Source of the DNA: Persicimonas caeni
GTDB lineage: Bacteria > Myxococcota_A > Bradymonadia > Bradymonadales > Bradymonadaceae
Direction: 5' to 3'
Assembly (NCBI RefSeq): GCF_006517175.1
Contig: NZ_CP041186.1
Coordinates: 7,219,074 to 7,283,073 of the forward strand
DNA: 64,000 bases
In this document: positions 21,212 through 29,123 of the stretch, piece by piece
How the letters are laid out: each line of letters begins with the position of its first letter
Position numbering within the stretch: position 1 is the first letter of the stretch
The notes under the pieces: model-generated
Told to the model about the DNA's origin: nothing
What the model saw: only the letters and a program-made list of their open reading frames with translations
Databases searched by the model: none
Translations under genes and position numbers: made by a program

Positions 21212-22268
21212 CTACGAGGGCACCTTCTTCGAATTCACGAACGAATTTCTCGAGCACGTCGATCCACTTGGGGTGGTCGTTGAGGCAGGGTACGAGGTGG
21301 AACTCCTCGCCGCCGGCCTCCAAAAAGTCCTCGCGTCCTTCCATGCCGAGCTCCTCGATGGTCTCGAGGCAGTCGGAGACGAACGCAGGGGACATGACCA
21401 CGAGCTTTTTGATGCCTTTGGACGGCATGCGCTCGAGGGTTTTGTCGGTGTAGGGCGTCAGCCACGGGTCACGGCCGAGCCGCGACTGGAACGTCAGGCT
21501 GTATTTCTCTGGCGGGATGCCCGCCTTGTCGGCGAACGCCCAGGTCGTGGCGTGGACCTGGTGGCGATAGCACATGCCGTGCACCGGGTTCTTCTTTCTG
21601 CAGCAGTCGGCGGTCTGCAGACAATAGCATCCCGACGGGTCGCCCTTCTTGATGTGCCGCTCGGGCACGCCGTGGTAGCTGAACAGCACGTGGTCGTAGT
21701 CCTGCTCGAGGTACTCCTTGGCGCTGTCGACGAGCGCGTCGATATACGCCGGGTCGTCGTAGAAGGGCGGCTGGAACGTCAGATCCATGCGGAACGGCAG
21801 CTTGGCCAGCTCGTCTTTGACCTTGGCGACCGCCGTCTCGTAGCTCGACATGGCGTAGTGCGGGTACAGCGGGATGACGAACAGGTCGTCGACTCCCATC
21901 GAGGCGAGCTTGCGAAGCGCCGATTTGACCGACGGGTTGCCGTAGCGCATGGCCAGCTCGACGGGCACGTCGACGCGCTCTCGCAGAAGCTCGGTCACCC
22001 GCTCGCTGATGACGATCAGCGGGGAACCCTCTTCGGTCCAGATCTTCTCGTAGGCCTCCGCCGAATCTTTGGGGCGGCTGGGCAAGATGAACAGGTTGAC
22101 CACCGCGTGGCGGATGGGCGCCGGGTTGTCGAGGACGCGCGGGTCGGTCAAAAACTCACGCAGGTAGGTGCGCACGTCGCCGACGTCGGTCGATTCGGGG
22201 GAGCCCAGGTTGACGAGGAGAACGCCTCGGGTGCGTTGTTTGTTGGGATTGGACATATCGTTGGTCAT
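21183..22268 (-). CDS. hemH: ferrochelatase
   Basis: 361 aa. Inserts Fe(II) into protoporphyrin IX. Typical N-terminus RGVLLVNLGSPESTDVGDV, the FSYHGVPERHIKKGD segment with the metal-site His, and the C-terminal FVSDCLETIEELGMEGRE containing the conserved Glu. A Cys-rich stretch CYCLQTADCCRKK lies mid-protein, where some ferrochelatases carry a [2Fe-2S] cluster or similar cysteines; whether one is bound here is unknown. A second in-frame ATG at 22256 could be the true start. The palindromic element at 22282-22426 lies just upstream. Confidence 0.95.
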   Translation of the reverse strand: MTNDMSNPNKQRTRGVLLVNLGSPESTDVGDVRTYLREFLTDPRVLDNPAPIRHAVVNLFILPSRPKDSAEAYEKIWTEEGSPLIVISERVTELLRERVDVPVELAMRYGNPSVKSALRKLASMGVDDLFVIPLYPHYAMSSYETAVAKVKDELAKLPFRMDLTFQPPFYDDPAYIDALVDSAKEYLEQDYDHVLFSYHGVPERHIKKGDPSGCYCLQTADCCRKKNPVHGMCYRHQVHATTWAFADKAGIPPEKYSLTFQSRLGRDPWLTPYTDKTLERMPSKGIKKLVVMSPAFVSDCLETIEELGMEGREDFLEAGGEEFHLVPCLNDHPKWIDVLEKFVREFEEGALVDEHPVIPQP

Positions 22269-22281
22269 TCGGAAATCGGAA

Positions 22282-22426
22282 CGCCCTCTATTTGGGCAAT
22301 TAATGATTTTAGGGCTGCGAGTCGGCGGAGGACGAGCTTCGCGTCCAAAAGAGTGGACGGGCCTCGCGCCAGACCATGTCGCCGTTTCGCAACCCGCGTG
22401 TCCTTAGATGCTCATGTAGAGGGCGC
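22282..22426. repeat. palindromic element A between hemB and hemH
   Basis: Imperfect inverted repeat: left arm 22282-22321 (begins CGCCCTCTATTTGGGCAATT) and right arm about 22385-22425, whose reverse complement begins CGCCCTCTACATGAGCATCT. The arms enclose about 60 bp. The half-site is shared with element B at 23482-23577. Confidence 0.8.
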
Positions 22427-22459
22427 TGGTTCAACCAATCGCATCTCAAAAAGCCAAGC

Positions 22460-23443
22460 TCAACCGAGCATCGGCGCAAGATCGCGCGCGAAATACGTCA
22501 GAATGATGTCCGCCCCGGCGCGCTTCATCGACAGGAGCTTCTCGTAGGCCACGGCATCGCCGTCGATCCAGCCTTTCTCGGCCGCCGCTTTGACCATCGC
22601 GTACTCGCCCGAGACGTTGTAGGCGGCCACGGGCAGCTCGAAGCGCTCCCGCACTTTCTGGATGACGTCCATATACGACAGCGCCGGCTTGACCATCAGG
22701 ATGTCGGCGCCTTCCTCGACGTCGAGCGCCGCCTCGACCATTGCCTCGCGGGTATTCGGCGGATCCATCTGGTAGGCGCGCCGGTCGCCGAAGCGCGGGC
22801 TCGAGTCGACCGCGTCGCGGAACGGCCCGTAGAACGCCGAGGCGTACTTGACCGCGTAGCTCATGATCGGCATCTCGGCGTGCCCCGCCTCGTCGAGGCC
22901 GGTGCGCATCGCCTTGATCATGCCGTCGAGCATGCCCGACGGGGCGACCATGTCGGCGCCGGCCTCGGCGTGCGAGATCGCCTGCTTTTGCAGGTTCGCC
23001 AGTGTCGGGTCGTTGAGCAGGTTCCCCTCCTCATCGACCACGCCGCAGTGCCCGTGCGAGGTGTACTCGCAGAAGCACACGTCGGTGATGACGTACATCT
23101 CTGGGTGCTGCTTTTTGATGTGGCGCACCGCCTCTTGCATCACCCCGTGCTCGTGCCATGTATCCGAGCCGACCTCGTCTTTGGACTCGGGAATCCCGAA
23201 CAGAATCACCCGCGTGATCCCACGCTCGACGAGCGTCTCCAACTCTTCGTCGACCCGGTCGAGCGAGTACTGGTAGATGCCGGGCATCGACGAGATCTCG
23301 TTTTTGACGTTCTCCTCGGCGGTGATGAACACCGGCATGATGAGGTCGTCTTTGCTCAGGTGCGTCTCACGCACGAGGCTGCGGATATTCTCGTTGCGGC
23401 GAAGCCGCCGAGGGCGTCTGGGCAGGTCGAATCGTTCGGACAT
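22460..23443 (-). CDS. hemB: porphobilinogen synthase (delta-aminolevulinate dehydratase)
   Basis: 327 aa. Condenses two aminolevulinates to porphobilinogen. The Schiff-base lysine lies in [14 protein letters not shown] and a second conserved Lys in [17 protein letters not shown]. The triple-Cys zinc site is complete ([14 protein letters not shown]), so this is a zinc-dependent type. The start at 23443 has CGGAG upstream; the frame extends to 23545 through the palindromic element without similarity. Confidence 0.96.
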   Translation of the reverse strand: MSERFDLPRRPRRLRRNENIRSLVRETHLSKDDLIMPVFITAEENVKNEISSMPGIYQYSLDRVDEELETLVERGITRVILFGIPESKDEVGSDTWHEHGVMQEAVRHIKKQHPEMYVITDVCFCEYTSHGHCGVVDEEGNLLNDPTLANLQKQAISHAEAGADMVAPSGMLDGMIKAMRTGLDEAGHAEMPIMSYAVKYASAFYGPFRDAVDSSPRFGDRRAYQMDPPNTREAMVEAALDVEEGADILMVKPALSYMDVIQKVRERFELPVAAYNVSGEYAMVKAAAEKGWIDGDAVAYEKLLSMKRAGADIILTYFARDLAPMLG

Positions 23444-23481
23444 TGGAAACTCCGTATCGTGGGGGCGTTCAGAAATTGTGA

Positions 23482-23577
23482 CGCCTTCTATTTGGGCACT
23501 TAAGGATTTAGGGGCTGCGTGGCGACCATCCGTCTCGACTCGCAACCCACAAATCCTTAGTTGCCCAAATAGAGGGA
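23482..23577. repeat. palindromic element B between hemG and hemB
   Basis: Left arm 23482-23519 and right arm 23541-23577. Both arms contain TCTATTTGGGCA, then A/CTTAAGGATTT or its equivalent, then GGG-T/C-TGCG. Only about 20 bp separate the arms, so a long hairpin can form. It is clearly related to element A. Confidence 0.85.
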
Positions 23578-23606
23578 TTCTCTTGTCTGCAAGGCCGTCA
23601 TCTCGA

Positions 23607-24989
23607 TTAACTTATAAACTGGCTAATGCGCTCGGCTGCTTCGTAGCCGGCGGTGACGAGGTCGGGCACCGCGATGCCGTTTCGGAAGTTGCCCACCAAG
23701 AACAACCCCGGGTTGTCCGCTTCGAGGTCGTCCATGATCTCGTGGAAGCGGGCGTAGCCGACTTCGTATTGCGGGATGGCCTTCTTCCAGACGATATGCT
23801 CGGTGAATTGCGGCTGACCGCGCAGGCCGAGCAGGTCGTCGAGGTCGGCCAGGGCGCGCTCCACGAGGATGCTCTTGTCTTCGAGGGCGAGCTCGGGGTC
23901 GCGGGCGCCGCCGACAAAGCTCGTCAGCAGGACCTGTCCGTCGGGGGCGCGGCCCGGGAAGAGGGTGCTCATGAACAGCGTGCCCAGGATGCTGCGGCGC
24001 TCCTCGGCGGGGATGAGCATGCCGAAGCCGTCGAGCGGGTGCTCGACATCTTCGCAGCGAAAGCCCATCGCCAGGATCGACACCGGCGGGTAGTAGACGT
24101 CGTCGAGCGGGGCGAAGGGCTCCGCGCCGTCGAGCTCGACCTCGGCCAGGGCGTGGGTCGGGATGGTGGAGACCACCGCGTCGACGGTCTTTTGGCGGCG
24201 CTTGTCCGACTGGCGAAAGCGCACCAGCCAGCGCCCGTTGCTCTTCTTTTCGAGGCTGTAAACCCGCGACTCGCGCTCGATGTGGTCTTCGAGGCGCGTC
24301 TCCAACTCGCCGGTGAGCACCTGCGAGCCTTCGTCGAAGGAGATGAGCTTGGGGCGAGGGGTCTTCTTTTTGCCCTGCGGGTCCTTGCGGCCCTCGAACA
24401 CACGTGTGAGCAGGCCGCGCACAAGCGAGCCGTGCTCGCGCTCGAGGTTGAAGAGCTTGGGGAAGGCGTGCTTGACCGACAGCTTGCCCGGGTCGCCCGC
24501 AAACGTGCCGGCGACGAGCGGTCCCACGGCGAACTCGAGCGGCTCGGGGCCCAACCGGCGGGTCACGAAGTCGGCGAGGCTCTCGTCGGAGCGGTTGCCC
24601 GGCGGGATGAACGGCTCGACGAAGAGGCGCAGCTTGGCTAGAGGCGACAAGAGCTGGGTCTTCAGAAACGAGATCGGGTCCATCGGCGCGGCGTGCGGCT
24701 TGCCGTAGCGCACCAGGTAGCGCTTATTCGCCTCCGAATTTGCCTCGATCATCCGGCCTCGCAAGCCGAGCTCGTCGACGAGCGTCGGGAGCTTGTCGCG
24801 GCCGAGCAGGGTGTGCGGGCCGGTCTCGAGCAGGTAGCCGTCCTCGCGCTTGGTGCGAATCTGGCCGCCCACATGCCCCGACGCCTCGAAGATGACGACG
24901 TCGAAGCCGGCCTGGCGCAACTTGAAGGCGGTCGTCAGCCCGGTGATCCCGGCGCCGATTACAGCGATGGTTTTATCGGACGCAGCCAT
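23607..24989 (-). CDS. hemG: protoporphyrinogen oxidase (HemY/PPOX type)
   Basis: 460 aa. FAD enzyme oxidising protoporphyrinogen IX to protoporphyrin IX. N-terminal dinucleotide-binding motif [18 protein letters not shown] followed by [13 protein letters not shown]. The C-terminal end [20 protein letters not shown] is the second FAD-contact segment. The oxygen-dependent HemY-type enzyme implies the protoporphyrin route rather than the coproporphyrin route. The ATG at 24989 is preferred; a GTG at 25001 is also in frame. It lies about 15 bp after hemE, in the same operon. Confidence 0.9.
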   Translation of the reverse strand: MAASDKTIAVIGAGITGLTTAFKLRQAGFDVVIFEASGHVGGQIRTKREDGYLLETGPHTLLGRDKLPTLVDELGLRGRMIEANSEANKRYLVRYGKPHAAPMDPISFLKTQLLSPLAKLRLFVEPFIPPGNRSDESLADFVTRRLGPEPLEFAVGPLVAGTFAGDPGKLSVKHAFPKLFNLEREHGSLVRGLLTRVFEGRKDPQGKKKTPRPKLISFDEGSQVLTGELETRLEDHIERESRVYSLEKKSNGRWLVRFRQSDKRRQKTVDAVVSTIPTHALAEVELDGAEPFAPLDDVYYPPVSILAMGFRCEDVEHPLDGFGMLIPAEERRSILGTLFMSTLFPGRAPDGQVLLTSFVGGARDPELALEDKSILVERALADLDDLLGLRGQPQFTEHIVWKKAIPQYEVGYARFHEIMDDLEADNPGLFLVGNFRNGIAVPDLVTAGYEAAERISQFIS

Positions 24990-25004
24990 GGGGTCACCCA
25001 CTCT

Positions 25005-26030
25005 CTATTTGAAATTGACGACCGTATCGACGAGCCGCTTGACGTTCTTCGGGTCGGCGCCCGGCGCGATGCCGTGGCCGAGGTTGAAGATGTGGCCATT
25101 CAGCCCACGCATGTCCTCGAGGATGCGCAGCGCCTCGCGCTCGACGGTCGCCTCGTTGGTCTCCAAAATGACCGGATCGAGGTTGCCCTGCACGCCGACG
25201 TTCTCGGGCAGGCTGCGGCGCACGTGCGACAGGCGGGTGTTCCAGTTGACGCCGATGACGTTGGCGCCGGTGCTCGCCATGATGTCGGGCAGGTGCGACA
25301 TGCCCTTGGAGAAGACGATGACGGGCACGTCGTCTTTGACAGCGTCGACGATCTTCTTCATCCAGAACGCCGAGGCCTCGGCGAACGCATCCGGGGAGAG
25401 CACGCCGCCCCAGCTGTCGAAGATCTGGACGGCGTCGACGCCGGCGACGATCTGCATCTTCAGGTAGCGCACCACGGCGCTGGTGATCTTGCGCATCAAC
25501 CGGTCGAACAGCGGCCGGTTGGTGTAGAAGAGTTTCTTGGCCTTGGTGTAGTGCTTCGAGCTCTTGCCCTCAATCATGTAGGTCGCCAGGGTCCACGGCG
25601 AGCCCGAAAACCCGATGAGCGCGCGCTCGCCGGCGAGTTCCTGCTTGATGAGGCGCAGCGATTTGGCCACGTAGTTGAGCTTTTGCTCGACGCGGTCGAC
25701 CTTGAGCGCGTCGACGTCCTCTTCGGTCTCGATGGCGAAGTCCATCTCGATGCCGCCGCCTTCGGGGAAGCCGTACGGCTGGCCCATCGCCTCGGGGATG
25801 ACCAAAATGTCCGAGAAGACGATCGCCGCGTCGACGTCGTAGCGACGAAGCGGCTGCATCGTCACCTCGAGGGCGAGCTCGGGCGTCTGGACCACGTCGT
25901 GAAAGCTGTGGTCGGCGCGCAACTCGCGGTACTCGGGCAGGTGGCGACCTGCCTGGCGCATGATCCAGATGGGGGGACGGTCGACCGGCTCACACCGGCA
26001 GGCTTTGAGGAATCGTTCTCGAGAGTTCAT
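25005..26030 (-). CDS. hemE: uroporphyrinogen decarboxylase
   Basis: 341 aa. Removes four carboxyls from uroporphyrinogen III. Both family signatures are present: PPIWIMRQAGRHLPEYR (with the substrate-binding Arg) and IGFSGSPWTLATYMIEG. The C-terminus VQGNLDPVILETNEATVE and FNLGHGIAPGADP is typical. The start at 26030 (MNSRERFLKACRCEP) was chosen because similarity begins there; the frame runs to 26069. First gene of the minus-strand heme block. Confidence 0.96.
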   Translation of the reverse strand: MNSRERFLKACRCEPVDRPPIWIMRQAGRHLPEYRELRADHSFHDVVQTPELALEVTMQPLRRYDVDAAIVFSDILVIPEAMGQPYGFPEGGGIEMDFAIETEEDVDALKVDRVEQKLNYVAKSLRLIKQELAGERALIGFSGSPWTLATYMIEGKSSKHYTKAKKLFYTNRPLFDRLMRKITSAVVRYLKMQIVAGVDAVQIFDSWGGVLSPDAFAEASAFWMKKIVDAVKDDVPVIVFSKGMSHLPDIMASTGANVIGVNWNTRLSHVRRSLPENVGVQGNLDPVILETNEATVEREALRILEDMRGLNGHIFNLGHGIAPGADPKNVKRLVDTVVNFK

Positions 26031-26178
26031 GGGCTTCACGCGGGCGCGGTAAATGGGGGCAATAAGCACAATTCAATCGCCCACCAACTTGCCCACTTGG
26101 CGCCAAATTGCAAGGGCAGAGGCAGGACCTGCAAAACGACCGCCTCGCGCAAACGTAGGTAGTTCCACCTCACTAGCT

Positions 26179-26211
26179 GGCGCATCAGTCCTGCAAGGCC
26201 ATCGAATCGAA
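26179..26211 (+). repeat. dispersed repeat copy 1, upstream of hemE
   Basis: 33 bases, 27 of them identical to 27779-27811, starting GGCGCATCA and ending TCGAATCGAA. Within it CCTGCAAGG (26190-26198) pairs with CCTTGCAGG (26220-26228), so this copy can form a 9-bp hairpin. Confidence 0.6.
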
Positions 26212-26253
26212 AGGGAACGCCTTGCAGGTGAGCAGCGTCTGCTATTGAGAGAG

Positions 26254-27486
26254 TTAAGATTGAGGGGCGGACGACTCGCGACGTTTGCGCGAGGCGGTGC
26301 GACACGCCAAAAGCCCCGCCAGCAGTGCAGCGAGTGCGAGACCGCGTCGTGGGCTGCGTCCCGCTTCGACGGACGTGCACGCGCAGCCTTCTTCGCTCGT
26401 GTTCGTGCTATTTTCGGCGTCACCAGTCGTGTCCGGCGTCGAGCCGGATGCGTCGGCTGGGGCTGGACCGGAATTAACGTCGGTCGAGCCGGCGTCGGTC
26501 GAGCTGGCGTCGGCAGGTATGCCGGCGTCAGGTTGGGGGCTCGGTGCGCAGTCGCCCGTGTAGCAGTATACCTGCGAGCAGTCGGGCTGCGCCGACCAGT
26601 CGATATCTTCGAAGTGCTCCCAGTCGTCACTCGACTGAAGGTCGGTCTCTGGCGGCGCACATCGGTCCGGCACGCAACTGGAGATGGTCGGGCCGCGCTG
26701 ACCGGCCCCGTCTATGGCGGTGACCTCGATGCACTCGGCCTTGAAAGGTGTTTGCGTCGCGATCCGCACGATGTCGCCGTCGATCTCTCCGAAGCCGTGG
26801 TAATCGTCCGCGGCGACGTCGTCGATGTAGATGAACCTGCGCGAGTCTATTGTGGACCCTTCGGTCCGTTCGATATCTCCGTCGAATGCGCCGACCGCCG
26901 TCAAACGCACCTGGTACATCAAGGAGCGTGGGTCATCTGAGGAGCGTGGGCGGGGAAAGGAGATGAGCGACTGCTGTTGGAAGTCATGATTGCAAGACCA
27001 GCGCGCCGGCTGCACGGAGTCGTAAACGCGGGTGAACCACTCGAGGGAGGCGATAGTCGGCGGCGTCGCGTAGTCGATGTCGTCGGACACCTCGAAGTTC
27101 GTCTCGGCCAGCACTTGGTTCGGATTGGCTAGCTGGATGGTGTAGGTCCCCGGGCTGAGCTGCTCAGACGGAGATACCGCATAGACCATCCGCTCGAAGG
27201 CTGCCTCGCCGAGGGCCTGCGTCGGTGCGGATGTGTCGAGCGCCACCTCCTCTCCATCGCTATCGAGGAGGCGAGGGCGATCATAGCTATCGAATGACAG
27301 CGGCCCAATCAGGGCGAGGTTGAGTAGCGTGTCAGGGGGGGCGACCTCGCCTTCAGCCGGCACGGTCCGAAAGCCGCTCGGACTCGGGCTGCAGCAGAGT
27401 GCTTCATCAGGCACGAGCAGGCCGACGCCGACGACCGTTACGGTGAAGACCAAACCAAAGAGTCGAATCGTGAGACGCGGTGTCAT
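26254..27486 (-). CDS. secreted protein with MYXO-CTERM-like sorting signal
   Basis: 410 aa from the ATG at 27486 (GGGGGA upstream). N-terminal signal peptide (IRLFGLVFTVTVVGVGLLVP), then a CCSPSP motif and an Ig-like or fibronectin-like beta region (residues 40-290) with Cys pairs. A low-complexity Asp/Ser/Thr/Pro linker follows (DAGSTDVNSGPAPADASG). The C-terminus has GCACTS, a hydrophobic helix (LALAALLAGLLAC) and a basic tail (RTASRKRRE), the tripartite pattern of MYXO-CTERM signals with an invariant Cys. Function unknown; surface display is inferred. It stands alone, with repeat copies on both sides. Confidence 0.8.
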   Translation of the reverse strand: MTPRLTIRLFGLVFTVTVVGVGLLVPDEALCCSPSPSGFRTVPAEGEVAPPDTLLNLALIGPLSFDSYDRPRLLDSDGEEVALDTSAPTQALGEAAFERMVYAVSPSEQLSPGTYTIQLANPNQVLAETNFEVSDDIDYATPPTIASLEWFTRVYDSVQPARWSCNHDFQQQSLISFPRPRSSDDPRSLMYQVRLTAVGAFDGDIERTEGSTIDSRRFIYIDDVAADDYHGFGEIDGDIVRIATQTPFKAECIEVTAIDGAGQRGPTISSCVPDRCAPPETDLQSSDDWEHFEDIDWSAQPDCSQVYCYTGDCAPSPQPDAGIPADASSTDAGSTDVNSGPAPADASGSTPDTTGDAENSTNTSEEGCACTSVEAGRSPRRGLALAALLAGLLACRTASRKRRESSAPQS

Positions 27487-27570
27487 GGAGTTCCCCCATT
27501 CGAGTCGTGCGAGTGTAGTCCGCAGACAGTAGCAGCCAGGGAGGCGCGAATCCAATATGTCGCAAGGGGG

Positions 27571-27612
27571 CGGTTACGGTCACGGCACCGGTCACGGTTA
27601 CGGCACCGGCTG
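27571..27612. repeat. short tandem repeat of GGTTACGG / GGTCACGG units
   Basis: Two 18-base halves, GGTTACGGTCACGGCACC and GGTCACGGTTACGGCACC, lie in direct succession, with a related 3-6 base partial unit after them. Confidence 0.7.
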
Positions 27613-27778
27613 ACCATCCCACCACAAATGGCGGAGGCGCACAATAGGGTCGGAGCGCGCGGGGGCGTCACCGCCCCAGCTTGCGTGTCATCTGGAAGGC
27701 ACGCGCCTTGCTCGAACAGGTGCGGGGCCCGAGACGGACTCCGGCGGCCGGGGACGACCGCGCCCCAACCGTCAATGC

Positions 27779-27811
27779 GGCGCATCAACCAAGCAGGGCC
27801 GTCGAATCGAA
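27779..27811 (+). repeat. dispersed repeat copy 2, upstream of the trp promoter
   Basis: 33 bases matching 26179-26211 at 27 positions (GGCGCATCA start, TCGAATCGAA end). Ends 28 bp before the -35 element of the trp operon. Confidence 0.6.
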
Positions 27812-27839
27812 GCGAGTCCGCGTTACGCTCGACGCCCCC

Positions 27840-27868
27840 TTGACACAACCCGCGATGCCCGTAACTAT
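27840..27868 (+). promoter_or_regulatory. predicted promoter of the aroF-trp operon
   Basis: Consensus -35 TTGACA at 27840-27845; a weak -10 AACTAT at 27863-27868 after 17 bp. It would give a 5' leader of about 50 bases before the trpL start. Confidence 0.55.
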
Positions 27869-27922
27869 TCAGAGGTCGCTAACGACGCTGCGCCCGACGG
27901 CGCGAACCGACGAAAGAACAGA

Positions 27923-28012
27923 ATGCTCAACTTGCTCAACAACCAGTGGTGGTGGCCCTCCTACTCGCATACCCGCGGTGGGTCGCTGGCTGGTTGTACA
28001 AGGACAGGCTAA
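27923..28012 (+). CDS. trpL: trp operon leader peptide (TrpL-like)
   Basis: 29-codon frame, MLNLLNNQWWWPSYSHTRGG then SLAGCTRTG and TAA. Three consecutive TGG codons at 27947-27955, in a region between a promoter and a terminator directly ahead of aroF-trpE, are the hallmark of a tryptophan attenuator leader. The ribosome-binding site is weak (GAAAGAACAG). The peptide has no known function of its own; what matters is where the ribosome pauses. Confidence 0.88.
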   Translation: MLNLLNNQWWWPSYSHTRGGSLAGCTRTG

Positions 28013-28066
28013 CTAGAAGCGACAGACGATTCGACGAGTCAACCCACCGGAAACGGTGGGTTTTTT
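27939..28066 (+). promoter_or_regulatory. tryptophan transcription attenuator
   Basis: Four segments can be read. Segment 1 (ACAACCAG, 27939-27946) pairs with CTGGTTGT (27990-27997) in segment 2. The left part of segment 2 (CGGTGGGT, 27976-27983) pairs with segment 3 (ACCCACCG, 28042-28049). Segment 3 pairs with segment 4 to give the terminator. A ribosome stalled on the Trp codons at 27947-27955 covers segment 1, leaving segment 2 free to trap segment 3 and allow read-through. All pairings are perfect 8-bp or longer helices. Confidence 0.88.
28041..28066 (+). terminator. attenuator terminator hairpin of the trp leader
   Basis: 9-bp stem AACCCACCG / CGGTGGGTT closed by a GAAA tetraloop and followed by a T-run to 28066. 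It lies 44 bp before the aroF start. Confidence 0.93.
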
Positions 28067-28109
28067 GATTTCTTGGGCCATTTTTTAGAGCCAATCGAAG
28101 GAGCCAGTC

Positions 28110-29123
28110 ATGATTATCGTGTTGAAGCCGCAGACCACAGAAGCCGTCGCCGCCGAGCTGCTCGGGCGTATCGAGATGTTGGGGCTCAAGCCGTTGCATA
28201 TGCCGGGGACCGAGCGCACCGTGCTGGGCGCCATCGGCGACGAGCGCGTGCTCGCCAAGCTCAACCTCGACAGCCATCCGGCCGTCGAGAAGGTCACGCC
28301 GGTGTTGAGCCCGTACAAGCTCGTCAGCCGCGAATTGCACCCGCACGACACCCTCGTCGACGTGGGCGGGACGGTTGTGGGCGGGAGTCGCTTTACGGTC
28401 ATCGCCGGGCCGTGCTCGGTGGAGAGCCACGCGCAGATGCTCGAGACGGCGAAGGCGGTCAAAGAGGCTGGCGCGGGCATCCTTCGGGGCGGGGCGTTCA
28501 AGCCGAGGACGAGCCCGTATAGCTTCCAGGGCCTGGGCGAGGAGGGGCTCGAGATTTTGAGCCGCGTGAGCGAGGAGGTCGGCCTGCCGGCGTTCACCGA
28601 AGTGATGGAGGCGCGCGACGTCGAGCTCGTGGCCGAGCATAGCGCGGGCTTCCAGATCGGCTCGCGCAACATGCAGAACTCGCGGCTGCTCAAGGCGGTC
28701 GGCCAGACCGACAAGCCGGTGCTGCTCAAGCGCGGCATGTCGGCGACCGTCGAGGAGCTTTTGTTGGCCGCCGAGTACATCGTCTCGGAGGGCAACGGCA
28801 ACGTCATCTTGTGCGAGCGTGGGATTTCGACCTTCGAGACGGCCACGCGCAACACCCTCGACCTGAACGCCGTGCCGGTGCTCAAGTCGAAGACCCACCT
28901 GCCCGTGGTGGTCGACCCGTCGCACGGAACCGGCGTGCGTGAGTACGTCGCGCCGATGGCGCTCGCCGCGGCGGCGAGCGGCGCCGACGGGATCATCGTC
29001 GAGGTGCACTGCGCGCCCGAAGAGGCGCTCTCCGACGGCCAGCAGCAGCTCTATCCGGAACAATTCGCCGAGCTGGTGGGGCGCCTTCGCCGCGTCGCCG
29101 CCGCGGTCGGGAGGGAAGTCTGA
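28110..29123 (+). CDS. aroF: 3-deoxy-7-phosphoheptulonate (DAHP) synthase, type I beta with ferredoxin-like N-terminus
   Basis: 337 aa. First step of the shikimate pathway. Residues 1-70 form the ACT-like/ferredoxin-like regulatory domain of the Thermotoga-type enzymes ([18 protein letters not shown]). The catalytic barrel has [44 protein letters not shown] and [10 protein letters not shown] with the metal-site Cys, His and Glu residues. GAAGGAG precedes the ATG. It is the first structural gene after the attenuator, so common aromatic precursor supply is tied to tryptophan. Its TGA overlaps the trpE ATG (TGATG). Confidence 0.95.
   Translation: MIIVLKPQTTEAVAAELLGRIEMLGLKPLHMPGTERTVLGAIGDERVLAKLNLDSHPAVEKVTPVLSPYKLVSRELHPHDTLVDVGGTVVGGSRFTVIAGPCSVESHAQMLETAKAVKEAGAGILRGGAFKPRTSPYSFQGLGEEGLEILSRVSEEVGLPAFTEVMEARDVELVAEHSAGFQIGSRNMQNSRLLKAVGQTDKPVLLKRGMSATVEELLLAAEYIVSEGNGNVILCERGISTFETATRNTLDLNAVPVLKSKTHLPVVVDPSHGTGVREYVAPMALAAAASGADGIIVEVHCAPEEALSDGQQQLYPEQFAELVGRLRRVAAAVGREV

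Larger units (their letters stand above)
27487..27839. other. intergenic region upstream of the trp leader
   Basis: About 350 bp without a convincing gene. It holds the promoter of the minus-strand MYXO-CTERM gene, the TTACGG/TCACGG microrepeat (27571-27612) and the second copy of the 33-base repeat (27779-27811). Short frames here lack ribosome-binding sites and recognisable similarity. Confidence 0.5.

Noticed and set aside
27571-27612. GGTTACGG/GGTCACGG repeat as a possible CRISPR or iteron array
   Set aside because: Only two 18-base halves without spacers, and no cas or replication genes nearby.
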